Shown here one piece after another: positions 26,612 through 34,664 of a stretch of DNA of 34,664 nucleotides. Source of the DNA: Rubrivivax sp. (GTDB taxonomy: Bacteria; Pseudomonadota; Gammaproteobacteria; Burkholderiales; Burkholderiaceae_C); the NCBI GenBank assembly GCA_027485165.1, contig JAIXRN010000060.1, positions 1 to 34,664 on the forward strand, in the 5' to 3' direction. A model generated the notes under the pieces. The model did not search any database, was not told where the DNA came from, and worked only from the letters and a program-made list of their open reading frames with translations. Positions within the stretch are counted from its first letter, which is position 1; every line of letters starts with the position of its first letter. The position numbers and the translations under genes were made by a program.

Positions 26612-29131
26612 TCAGGCGGCTTGCAAGCCCACCTGCGGGCGCAGCACCCGAATGATCGTCGCGGCATCGAGCAGCTCGACGATCGCTTCGCCGCCAGCCG
26701 GGTCGGCCCGCATCGCGCGCACCATGCCCGCCAGCCAGGGCGCCTGCCGGCGCAGGCCTTCCGGTGCAGGCTGCACATGGCTGCTGTCGACGTCCAGCAC
26801 GCAGATCAGGTCGTCCACCCGCAGGCCCAGCAGCGCGGCACTGGGCTGGTCGGGGTCGGCCAGCACCAGCACCATGCCGTCGGTTTCGCGCGCCGGGTAG
26901 GCCACGCCGAACAGGCTGCGTGCGCAGTACACCGACAACAACGCCCCCTGGGTCTGGGGCTGCACGTCCAGCAGCCCCGCCAAATGCGCGCCCCCACGGG
27001 CCACCCGCACCAGGCCTGTGTGAGGTCGCGCTTCCAGCACGGTACGCACGGGCAGCGCATAGCGCGATGCCCCGACCTGGAAGACCGCCAATTCCAGACC
27101 CTGGCCGCTGCGCAGCCCCTGCCCATCGGTCATGCCCTGGCGATGCGGTAGCGGCCGCAGGGTGACGTCGAACAGCGACTGCCGGCGGCGTTCCAGCGCC
27201 CCCAGGCGCAGGGCCACGACGCTGCGGATACCGTTTTCGTAGCCATCCTGCCGCTTGAATTCGCGGTAGCCCGCTGCGCCCACGCAGGCCACCGCGTAAT
27301 GCGCCCCGTCGTGCTCGACCACGGCTGCGTCCAGGCCGAAAGGCAGCGCGGCAAACGTGGCATGGCGGCTGTCGCTGCACGACACCACGCGGCCAGACGC
27401 ATCGACGAAGGCGGCCAGCCCCGGCCGACCCTGCAGCACGTCGTCCAGCATGGCGCGGAATTCGCGCTCGGCATTGAAGACGATGGCGATGCCGCCCACC
27501 GCGCGGCCACCAGCGGGGCTGCGCACCGCCGCCAGGTAGGTGTAGGTGGGCAAGCCGCTGCTCAGCGGGCTGGCCTCAAAGGGGCTGACGGCATAGCGCT
27601 GGGGGTCGGTCAAGGCCAGCGTGGCCTGCAACAGCGACGCTGGCAGCTGCGTGCCCAGCAGGCTGTGCGCCGTGTCGTCGTTCGAAACGCCGCACACCCG
27701 GCCCGCAGCGTCGAACACCACCAGCCGCGTGTAGACGGTGTACAGGCTGTTGATGTACTGCAGCACGGCGTTCAGGCGCCGTGTGCCTTCGGCTTCCACC
27801 GGCTGCGACAGCACGCTCTGCAGCACCGGGGACAGCGCCCACCAGCGGCAGTCGTTGGCGCGCTCATACAGGTTGCGGTCCATGATGTCGGCTGCCAGCC
27901 GGGCCAGTTCTTCGGCCTGTTGGCGGGCACGGCCCAGTGCGGTGCGGTACAGGTCGCGGATGGCCAGGCCGGTGCGGTCGCGCATGCGCGAACCGGTGTC
28001 GTTCACTTGCTGCAGCAGCGCCTTCAGGTTTTCGCGCGCCTGCTGCTTGGCATCGGCCACCAGGCGGCCGTTCCAAACCACGCGGCGCAGGTTGCGGTTG
28101 ATGGTGTCGACCTCGATCTGGATGCGCCGCAGCTCGGCGTTGTCCAGCGACACGCCTTCGATCAGCGGCGCGGCGCCGCCGCGGGCGCGGAAGGCCGTGC
28201 TCACGGACACCATCGCCAGTGCGCGCCAGCCCGGCCCGCCATAGCCCTGGTAGCCCCGCGTGGGGCACAGCGTGGCCAGGTATTCACCGCCGGCAAAGTT
28301 CAGCAGGGCCACCTGGCCAGATGGCCCGACCGGCAGGCGGGCCTGCAGTGGCACATGGGCTTCGTCGTTGCTGGCGACGACGCGGCCCTGCTCGTCCAGC
28401 AGCAGCACCCCCATCTGGCGCTGAGACCGGGCGACATCGCTGAAGACGCGCTGCAGCTCATCGGCCAGCCGGAAGCGCAGCACCAGCACCCCCAGGCGCT
28501 GGCCGGGTGCACCGTCGATGCGATGGGCGTACAGCAAGGCCGGCGCCGCAGTCGACGCCAGGTCGCTGGGCCCGAAGCTTTCCACATAGCCGGACTTGGC
28601 CAGGGCCTGGCCCAGCACCGGGTCCTGGCTGACAGCCAGGGGGTTGCTGGCGTCCAGCCGCGCCAGCACCTGGCCGTGCAGGCCGAGAACCACGATGTCG
28701 TCGTAGACGGTGTATTTGTCGCGGTAGGCCGCCAACCGCGCCACCAGGGCCGGCTGCTGGGCCAGGCGGGCTTCGTCGGCCAGGGCGCAGAAGTCGCGCA
28801 GGGCATCGTCGGTGGCCAGGAAGCCGACGTCGGCCGTGCGTTCAAACAGGTTGCGCACCACGATGTCGATGCTGCACTGCGCGGTCGAAGCCAGTTCGTC
28901 GGTCAGCTCGGCCAGGGCCTCGCGGCCCAGCTGATGGATCAGGCGCTGCTGCAAGTCGGCAAAGCGTTCACGCGTCTCCGACAGGGTGGGCAGGATGGCC
29001 TGTGCGTCGACCGGGCAGCTGATCGATGCGCTGGCTTCGATCATGGTCCACAACAGGCCCAGGTCTTTCAGGTCCCGGTCGGCCGCGTGCACACGGCGCA
29101 TGTTCGGCAGCAGTTCGTCGGTCAGGTTCAT
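26612..29131 (-). CDS. Soluble sensor protein: two Cache-like modules plus C-terminal CheW domain
   Basis: This 839-residue protein has no signal peptide and no convincing membrane helix. Two related sensory modules are visible, about 90-315 and 418-640. They share RNLFERTAD (93) / RNLYERAND (419), KYTVYDDIVVL (139) / LYTVYTRLVVF (463), and GRVVASND / GRVVSCSD. These have the look of Cache/PAS-like ligand-binding folds. A helical segment (330-415) links them. Residues about 680-830 are a CheW-like adaptor (VFQVGASRYALPVRTVLEA to LRVDDLICVLDV). CheW domains couple receptors to the CheA kinase, so this may be a cytoplasmic sensor feeding a chemosensory pathway encoded elsewhere. The ATG at 29129-29131 starts MNLTDELLPNM; sequence before it is not conserved-looking. 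Confidence 0.8.
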   Translation of the reverse strand: MNLTDELLPNMRRVHAADRDLKDLGLLWTMIEASASISCPVDAQAILPTLSETRERFADLQQRLIHQLGREALAELTDELASTAQCSIDIVVRNLFERTADVGFLATDDALRDFCALADEARLAQQPALVARLAAYRDKYTVYDDIVVLGLHGQVLARLDASNPLAVSQDPVLGQALAKSGYVESFGPSDLASTAAPALLYAHRIDGAPGQRLGVLVLRFRLADELQRVFSDVARSQRQMGVLLLDEQGRVVASNDEAHVPLQARLPVGPSGQVALLNFAGGEYLATLCPTRGYQGYGGPGWRALAMVSVSTAFRARGGAAPLIEGVSLDNAELRRIQIEVDTINRNLRRVVWNGRLVADAKQQARENLKALLQQVNDTGSRMRDRTGLAIRDLYRTALGRARQQAEELARLAADIMDRNLYERANDCRWWALSPVLQSVLSQPVEAEGTRRLNAVLQYINSLYTVYTRLVVFDAAGRVCGVSNDDTAHSLLGTQLPASLLQATLALTDPQRYAVSPFEASPLSSGLPTYTYLAAVRSPAGGRAVGGIAIVFNAEREFRAMLDDVLQGRPGLAAFVDASGRVVSCSDSRHATFAALPFGLDAAVVEHDGAHYAVACVGAAGYREFKRQDGYENGIRSVVALRLGALERRRQSLFDVTLRPLPHRQGMTDGQGLRSGQGLELAVFQVGASRYALPVRTVLEARPHTGLVRVARGGAHLAGLLDVQPQTQGALLSVYCARSLFGVAYPARETDGMVLVLADPDQPSAALLGLRVDDLICVLDVDSSHVQPAPEGLRRQAPWLAGMVRAMRADPAGGEAIVELLDAATIIRVLRPQVGLQAA

Positions 29132-29440
29132 GGCATGTTCCAAGCGTGGAGTCGCGATGCAAAGCCTGGCGGGGTTCCGTGGCGTGACGCGGCGGCCAGC
29201 GCTGCGTTTAGCCGGGGCGGGCGCCCGCAGCCCAGGGGTGGTGCCCACGGCGCGGCAAACAGCTTTGGCCAACACCTTGCAAGCCATGCAAACGATAGGC
29301 ATGGCGGCCAACGAGAAAGTCCGAAAGTGACCGCATGGTCAAGGCCAGTTTCTGCCCATGCACCGGCCCTGGGCGCACCGTGGCGCCACTCCCCGTTCTT
29401 CAGGCGGGGCAGCGCACCATCCTGGCGCTGCGGCTTGATG

Positions 29441-29446
29441 AATAAT
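29441..29446 (+). promoter_or_regulatory. Possible -10 box of gntR
   Basis: AATAAT matches five of six bases of the -10 consensus and lies 29 bases before the gntR ATG, implying a very short leader. No good -35 partner was recognised. Confidence 0.35.
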
Positions 29447-29460
29447 TAAGAATTCAAAAG
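29443..29460. promoter_or_regulatory. Candidate GntR autoregulatory operator
   Basis: TAATTAAGAATTCAAAAG matches the mutase-upstream site at 26486-26503 in 15 of 18 positions on the same DNA strand. It ends 15 bases before the gntR ATG and overlaps its likely -10 box, as expected of autoregulation. Confidence 0.5.
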
Positions 29461-29475
29461 CCTTTCCCAGCGCCC

Positions 29476-30141
29476 ATGCCCGCCAGCCGCCCCGCCGTGC
29501 CCGCCAGCCCACCGCGGCCCCTGGCGCCACGCGCGCTGTACCTGGAAGTGGCCGAACGGCTGCGCCAGCAGATCTACGCCGGCGAACTGCCCGCCGGCAG
29601 CTGGATCGACGAACAGGCGCTGACAGCTGCCTACGGCATCAGCCGCACGCCGCTGCGCGAAGCCCTGAAGGTGCTGGCGGCCGAAGGCCTGGTGACGATG
29701 AAGCTACGGCGCGGCGCCTACGTCACGGAGGTCTCAGCCGAAGACGTGGCCAAGGTCTACCACCTGCTGTCCCTGCTGGAAAGCGACGCCGCCCGCACAG
29801 CCGCCCGGCAGGCCAGCGACCAGGACCTGGCCCAGCTGGCGCGCCTGCATGAACAACTGGAACGCCAGGTCCGCCAGCGCGACGCCTTCTTCGCCACCAA
29901 CGAAGCCTTCCACCTGGCGCTGCTGGAAGCCGCCGGCAACCGCTGGGCCCTGCAGCTGGTGAACGACCTGCGCAAGCTGATGAAGCTGCACCGCCACCAT
30001 TCGCTGCTGCAGCGCGGCCGGCTGGTGGATTCGCTGGCCGAACACCGGGCGCTGATGCAGGCCCTGCTGCAGCGCCAGCCCGACGAGGCCGCCCGGCTGA
30101 TGCAGGAGCACTTCGCCAGCGGCCTGAAGGCAGCGGTCTAG
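29476..30141 (+). CDS. GntR-family transcriptional regulator, FCD subfamily
   Basis: This 221-residue protein has an N-terminal winged helix-turn-helix (about 20-88, with ISRTPLREALKVLAAEGLV) and a C-terminal all-helical FadR-type (FCD) ligand domain. Likely metal or ligand residues are Asn142/Glu143, His146, His190 and His212, the usual FCD pattern. FCD regulators often bind carboxylic acids and repress catabolic genes. The AT-rich site just upstream is repeated in front of the methylmalonyl-CoA mutase gene, which suggests control of the propionyl-CoA genes with a short acid or acyl compound as effector; that is inference. No clear Shine-Dalgarno is seen before the ATG, so the start or a near-leaderless mRNA is uncertain. 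Confidence 0.9.
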   Translation: MPASRPAVPASPPRPLAPRALYLEVAERLRQQIYAGELPAGSWIDEQALTAAYGISRTPLREALKVLAAEGLVTMKLRRGAYVTEVSAEDVAKVYHLLSLLESDAARTAARQASDQDLAQLARLHEQLERQVRQRDAFFATNEAFHLALLEAAGNRWALQLVNDLRKLMKLHRHHSLLQRGRLVDSLAEHRALMQALLQRQPDEAARLMQEHFASGLKAAV

Positions 30142-30153
30142 TGCTGCCCGCAG

Positions 30154-30172
30154 CCCGGCTTGTCTTGCCGGG
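30154..30172 (+). terminator. Small hairpin after gntR
   Basis: CCCGGC and GCCGGG pair around a 7-base loop, 12 bases after the gntR stop. No T-run follows, so it may be a weak terminator or simply a leader structure for the TIR gene that starts 49 bases later. Confidence 0.3.
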
Positions 30173-30220
30173 TGGGACCGGCTACAACTTGCGGTCACTC
30201 GCAGCCCTGGACAGCCGCAC

Positions 30221-31300
30221 TTGAACGACGTCTTCATCAGCTACGCGCGCGGCGACCGTCCACTGGCCCACCGCCTGGCCAACCTGCTGGAAGCCCAGGG
30301 CCTGTCGGTCTGGTGGGACCGCGACCTGGCGCCAGGGGAGAAATTCTCCGCCGTCATCGCCCAGGAACTGGAACAGGCGCACGTCGTGGTGGTGCTGTGG
30401 TCCGCAGCCTCGGTGGCGTCGAACTGGGTGCTGGACGAAGCCGCGGAAGGCCAGCGGCGCAACGTGCTGGTGCCGGCGCTCATCGAAGCCGGTGTGCAGC
30501 CGCCGCTGGGCTTCCGCGGCCTGCATACCGCCGACCTGGCGGCATGGGCCGCAGGCCCGGCCGAGCAGGACGGCGACAGCGAACTGGCCGGCCTGCTGCG
30601 GGCCGTGGCCGACCGGGCGAAGCGGGCGGGCCCACCGCCGCCGCCCGCGCCCCCTCCGCCTGCAGAACCCATGCGGCGCAGGCGCGCACCCCCAACGCCA
30701 CCAGCGCCGCAGCCACCGCCGTCCGGGCCCCCACTGCCTCCGCCTGCCAGCAGCAAGAAGACCTGGGTCTGGGCCGGCGTGCTGGGTTTCCTGGGCATCG
30801 GCGTGGTGGTGCAGCTGCTGGAACCCAAGCCTGAACCGGCGCCGCAGCCCGGGCCCTTCGTCAACCCCGCCCCGGCGCCCGCACCCACGCCTGTGCCAGC
30901 ACCCGCACCGGCGCCGGGTCCAGCCCCCATCCAGCTGCAGGGCCTGGGCGTGCGCGCCAACCCCGGCTTCGACATCCCGCTGCGCTGGCGCGACTACATC
31001 CTGGCCTACGAAGGCCGCCTGACCTGGGACGGCGGCGCCCAGGCCACCCTGCAGCTGCAGGCCACCGACATGAGCAGCGGAGAACTGCTGGTGCGTGGCC
31101 GCTACAACGCGCGCCGGGTGCAGGACGCCCCCGGGCGCATCGTCTTCACCACGCGCGTCGAGTTGCCCGATGGCGACTCGCGTAAGGAAGAACGCCACAG
31201 CCACGACGTCGGCCTGGTGTTTGAACAGCAACCCGGCGGGGGCTGGCTGTTCCGCGACAACTGCATGCAGGCCGGGCGGCCCGACAGCTGCTACCGCTGA
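30221..31300 (+). CDS. TIR-domain protein with one membrane helix and a C-terminal extracytoplasmic domain
   Basis: This 359-residue protein starts at TTG, directly before the first TIR strand (DVFISYARGD, residues 3-12). The TIR domain runs to about 130 and keeps box 2 (LSVWWDRDLAPGEKF) and the putative NADase glutamate Glu73 in SNWVLDEAAEG. A basic, proline-rich linker (137-178) leads to one membrane helix (181-200, preceded by KK, so the N-terminus should be cytoplasmic). A second Pro/Ala linker then leads to a unique domain (about 237-359) rich in predicted beta strands, with Cys348 and Cys357 that could form a disulfide. Bacterial TIR domains often hydrolyse NAD+ in antiphage defence, but no partner gene (Thoeris, Argonaute, CBASS) is nearby. 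It may be cotranscribed with gntR, 79 bases upstream. Confidence 0.85.
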   Translation: MNDVFISYARGDRPLAHRLANLLEAQGLSVWWDRDLAPGEKFSAVIAQELEQAHVVVVLWSAASVASNWVLDEAAEGQRRNVLVPALIEAGVQPPLGFRGLHTADLAAWAAGPAEQDGDSELAGLLRAVADRAKRAGPPPPPAPPPPAEPMRRRRAPPTPPAPQPPPSGPPLPPPASSKKTWVWAGVLGFLGIGVVVQLLEPKPEPAPQPGPFVNPAPAPAPTPVPAPAPAPGPAPIQLQGLGVRANPGFDIPLRWRDYILAYEGRLTWDGGAQATLQLQATDMSSGELLVRGRYNARRVQDAPGRIVFTTRVELPDGDSRKEERHSHDVGLVFEQQPGGGWLFRDNCMQAGRPDSCYR

Positions 31301-31307
31301 AAACGAC

Positions 31308-31329
31308 GAAGGCCCCGCTCGGGGCCTTC
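31308..31329. terminator. Bidirectional terminator between the TIR gene and gltA
   Basis: GAAGGCCCC and GGGGCCTTC form a perfect 9-bp stem around GCTC, between two convergent genes. On the minus strand it is followed by GTCGTTTTC, a partial U-tract, so it best serves gltA; on the plus strand it begins 7 bases after the TIR stop. Confidence 0.8.
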
Positions 31330-31354
31330 GGTCAGGGCTGGCGGGGCTGCCGGT

Positions 31355-32665
<1,311 letters not shown>

Positions 32666-32698
32666 CGCAAGGGCCTTTCTGGTGCTTGGCGTTCGCGT

Positions 32699-32977
32699 TC
32701 AGTTCGGAGGCTGACGCAACAGTGCAAGCACGTCGCGCACCTCCGGCGAGTCGCTGAGGTCGGGGATGTCCTGCGCTTCCTTGCGCCGCAGCAGCAGGTC
32801 GAGCAGGTCGTTGTCGGCCAGGTCCATCAGGGCTTCCAGACCCTGCGCCTGGCGCGTGGTGATCGTCTCCTGGTGCCGACTGAAGAAGCGCTCGATGAAG
32901 AGGTCGTTTTCCAGCAGGCCACGCCGGCAGCGCCAGCGCAGCTTGCTGAGTTCACGTTCACCAAGAAGCGCTTCCAT
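32699..32977 (-). CDS. sdhE: FAD assembly factor SdhE (succinate dehydrogenase assembly factor 2)
   Basis: This 92-residue helical protein helps attach FAD covalently to SdhA. The diagnostic RGxxE motif is present in CRRGLLENDLFIERFF, near residues 18-22. Length is typical (E. coli SdhE 88). The ATG at 32975-32977 lies 20 bases after the sdhB stop, and gltA follows after 33 bases. Its place directly after sdhB supports the call. Confidence 0.94.
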   Translation of the reverse strand: MEALLGERELSKLRWRCRRGLLENDLFIERFFSRHQETITTRQAQGLEALMDLADNDLLDLLLRRKEAQDIPDLSDSPEVRDVLALLRQPPN

Positions 32978-32997
32978 GCCGGTTCTTCAGGTCTGGG

Positions 32998-33702
32998 TCA
33001 AACCGCTCGGCGGACCATCAATTCCTTGATCTTGCCGATCGCCTTCGTCGGGTTCAGGCCCTTCGGGCAGACGTCGACGCAGTTCATGATGGTGTGGCAA
33101 CGGAACAGCCGGTACGGGTCTTCCAGGTTGTCCAGGCGGCCACCGGTGTCCTGGTCGCGGCTGTCGGCGATGAAGCGATAAGCCTGCAGCAGGCCGGCCG
33201 GGCCGACGAACTTGTCCGGGTTCCACCAGAAGCTGGGGCAGCTCGTGCTGCAGCTGGCGCACAGGATGCATTCGTACAAGCCGTTCAGTTCATCGCGCTC
33301 TTCCGGGCTCTGCAGGCGTTCCTTTTCGGGCGGCTGCGTGTCGTTCACCAAGTAGGGCTTGATGCTGTGGTACTGCTTGAAGAACAACGTCATATCGACG
33401 ATCAGGTCGCGGATGACGGGCAGCCCGGGGAGTGGCTTCAGGACAATCGTGCCGGGCAGCGTGCGCATGTTGGTCAGGCAGGCCAGGCCGTTCTTGCCGT
33501 TGATGTTCATCGCGTCGCTGCCGCACACGCCTTCGCGGCAGCTGCGGCGGAAGCTCAGCGTGGGGTCGACGGCCTTGAGCTTGTTCAAGGCGTCCAGCAG
33601 CATGCGTTCACTGCCGTCCAGTTCCACCTGCAGGGTCTGCATGCGGGGCTTGGCGTCGGTGTCCGGGTCGTAGCGGTAGATCTGGAAAGTGCGGAGGCTC
33701 AT
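32998..33702 (-). CDS. sdhB: Succinate dehydrogenase iron-sulfur subunit
   Basis: SdhB passes electrons from the SdhA flavin to ubiquinone via three clusters. In this 234-residue protein the [2Fe-2S] ligands are Cys55, Cys60, Asp63 and Cys75 (CREGVCGSDAM and a later Cys); the Asp at the third site is also found in E. coli SdhB. The [4Fe-4S] ligands are Cys145, Cys148 and Cys151 (CILCASC) with Cys212, and the [3Fe-4S] ligands are Cys155, Cys202 and Cys208. Length matches E. coli SdhB (238). It lies 25 bases after sdhA. Confidence 0.97.
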   Translation of the reverse strand: MSLRTFQIYRYDPDTDAKPRMQTLQVELDGSERMLLDALNKLKAVDPTLSFRRSCREGVCGSDAMNINGKNGLACLTNMRTLPGTIVLKPLPGLPVIRDLIVDMTLFFKQYHSIKPYLVNDTQPPEKERLQSPEERDELNGLYECILCASCSTSCPSFWWNPDKFVGPAGLLQAYRFIADSRDQDTGGRLDNLEDPYRLFRCHTIMNCVDVCPKGLNPTKAIGKIKELMVRRAV

Positions 33703-33727
33703 GGCTTTACTGCTTTCGTGCTGTCGT

Positions 33728-34664
33728 TCAGAACGTGCGGACTTTCGGGGGAACGCTTTCCACCGACAGCGGCTTCAGGTTGACCGGCTTGTAGTCCAGG
33801 CGGTTGCCTTCGGAATACCACAGCGTGTGCTTCATCCACTGTGCGTCGTTGCGGCCGTTCGGGTATTCGGGCGTGTCGGGGTAGTCGTTCACGGTGTGGG
33901 CGCCGCGGCTTTCACGGCGCGCCGCGGCGCTGACGATCGTGGCCTGGGCGGCCTCGATCAGGTTGTCGACTTCCAGCGCCTCGATGCGCGCGGTGTTGAA
34001 GACCTTGCTCTTGTCCTTCAGCGTGATGGCCTTCACGCGTTCGGCCAGCGCGGCCATCTGCTGCACGCCTTCGTCCAGCATGGCCTGGGTGCGGAACACG
34101 CCAGCGTGCTTTTGCATGCTGGTGCGGATGTCGTTGGCTACGTCCTGCGCATATTCGCCCTGCGTACTGGCGTCCAGGCGCGCCAGGCGCGCCAGGCTCT
34201 GGTCGGCGGCGTCGGCCGGCAGCGGCTTGTGGTTCTTCGTCTTGCCGACGTTGTCGACGATGTGCAGGCCCGCGGCGCGGCCGAACACCAGCAGGTCCAG
34301 CAGCGAATTGGTGCCCAGCCGGTTGGCGCCGTGCACGCTGACGCAGGCACATTCGCCCACAGCGTAGAAGCCGTTGACGATGGCGTTCGGGTTGCCGTTC
34401 TGGGGCATCACCACCTGGCCGTGGATGTTGGTGGGGATGCCACCCATCTGGTAATGGATGGTCGGCACCACGGGAATGGGTTCCTTGGTGATGTCGACGT
34501 TGGCGAAGTTGTGGCCGATCTCGAACACGCTGGGCAGGCGCTTCATGATGGTCTCGGCGCCGAGGTGCGTCATGTCGAGCACGACGTAGTCCTTGTTGGG
34601 ACCGCAGCCGCGACCTTCCTTGATTTCCTGGTCCATGCAGCGCGACACGAAGTCACGCGGGGCC
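33728..34664 (-). CDS. sdhA: Succinate dehydrogenase flavoprotein subunit, C-terminal part (cut by window edge)
   Basis: About 312 C-terminal residues of SdhA are present; the N-terminal FAD-binding half lies right of base 34664. The visible part begins within APRDFVSRCMDQEIKEG-like sequence (PRDFVSR is encoded up to the edge) and contains the fold around HYQMGGIPTN, including a conserved substrate-binding histidine, then GLYAVGE-type sequence (here GFYAVGECACVSVHGANRLGTNSLLDLLVFGRAAG in pieces) and the C-terminal helical domain with RRESRGAHTVNDYPD, whose arginine and histidine bind the dicarboxylate. SdhA oxidises succinate to fumarate in the TCA cycle and complex II. The stop at 33728 precedes sdhB by 25 bases. 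Confidence 0.97.
   Translation of the reverse strand, partial: APRDFVSRCMDQEIKEGRGCGPNKDYVVLDMTHLGAETIMKRLPSVFEIGHNFANVDITKEPIPVVPTIHYQMGGIPTNIHGQVVMPQNGNPNAIVNGFYAVGECACVSVHGANRLGTNSLLDLLVFGRAAGLHIVDNVGKTKNHKPLPADAADQSLARLARLDASTQGEYAQDVANDIRTSMQKHAGVFRTQAMLDEGVQQMAALAERVKAITLKDKSKVFNTARIEALEVDNLIEAAQATIVSAAARRESRGAHTVNDYPDTPEYPNGRNDAQWMKHTLWYSEGNRLDYKPVNLKPLSVESVPPKVRTF

Larger units (their letters stand above)
29132..29475. other. 344-bp divergent intergenic region between the Cache-CheW gene and gntR
   Basis: This region must hold promoters for both the leftward Cache-CheW gene and rightward gntR. The only distinct feature is the AT-rich segment 29441-29460 next to gntR. No tRNA, no small gene and no convincing -35/-10 pair for the leftward gene was seen. 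Confidence 0.6.

Noticed and set aside
27299..29449. A 716-codon plus-strand open frame opposite the Cache-CheW gene
   Set aside because: Low-complexity Gln/Val/Arg/His translation with no domain; the minus-strand protein has repeated motifs and a CheW domain.
29132..29475. A possible FliA (sigma-28) promoter for the CheW-domain gene, near GCCTATCG around 29295
   Set aside because: Only about five of eight -10 positions fit and no TAAA-type -35 lies at the right distance, so it was not called.
30640..30930. C-rich direct repeats in the TIR gene resembling a small satellite
   Set aside because: They encode the two proline/alanine linkers on either side of the membrane helix and are irregular in length.

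Overview
This window is GC-rich chromosomal DNA from a betaproteobacterium, most likely a Burkholderiales member. The order leuC-leuD-leuB-asd-fimV-truA-trpF-trpB-trpA-accD and the order sdhA-sdhB-sdhE-gltA are both typical of that group, and the proteins read as full-length housekeeping enzymes. Genus cannot be settled from the sequence alone. No rRNA, tRNA, CRISPR array, phage or complete insertion sequence was seen.

Layout: (1) 1-11207, minus strand: leucine biosynthesis (leuC, leuD, leuB) with a 45-residue entericidin-like lipoprotein between leuC and leuD; then asd (lysine/threonine/methionine branch), the polar hub protein fimV, tRNA pseudouridine synthase truA, the end of tryptophan synthesis (trpF, trpB, trpA) and the first 33 codons of accD. 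(2) 11344-26407, minus strand: in transcription order, methylmalonyl-CoA mutase, a 500-bp spacer holding an inverted pair of repeats, the mutase chaperone meaB, pccB, a DUF389 membrane protein, pccA, bioB, a VOC protein that may be the methylmalonyl-CoA epimerase, and a five-gene branched-chain-amino-acid-type ABC transporter (livG, livF, substrate-binding protein, livH, livM). Together these form a plausible uptake-to-succinyl-CoA route through propionyl-CoA, with biotin supply coupled to the biotin carboxylase. (3) 26612-29131, minus: a large soluble protein with two related Cache-like sensor modules and a C-terminal CheW domain. (4) 29476-31300, plus: an FCD-type GntR regulator, then a membrane-anchored TIR-domain protein. 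(5) 31355-34664, minus: gltA, sdhE, sdhB and the C-terminal part of sdhA.

The most useful regulatory lead is an AT-rich 18-bp motif, matching at 15 of 18 positions, found just upstream of both the mutase gene and gntR. At the mutase gene it covers a perfect TATAAT. This suggests that the GntR protein controls itself and the propionyl-CoA genes. The best candidates for undescribed biology are the TIR-membrane-periplasmic protein, the duplicated-sensor CheW protein, the DUF389 protein inside the pcc operon, and the 102-bp terminal-inverted-repeat element, present twice in opposite orientation and each time nested in a different palindrome.
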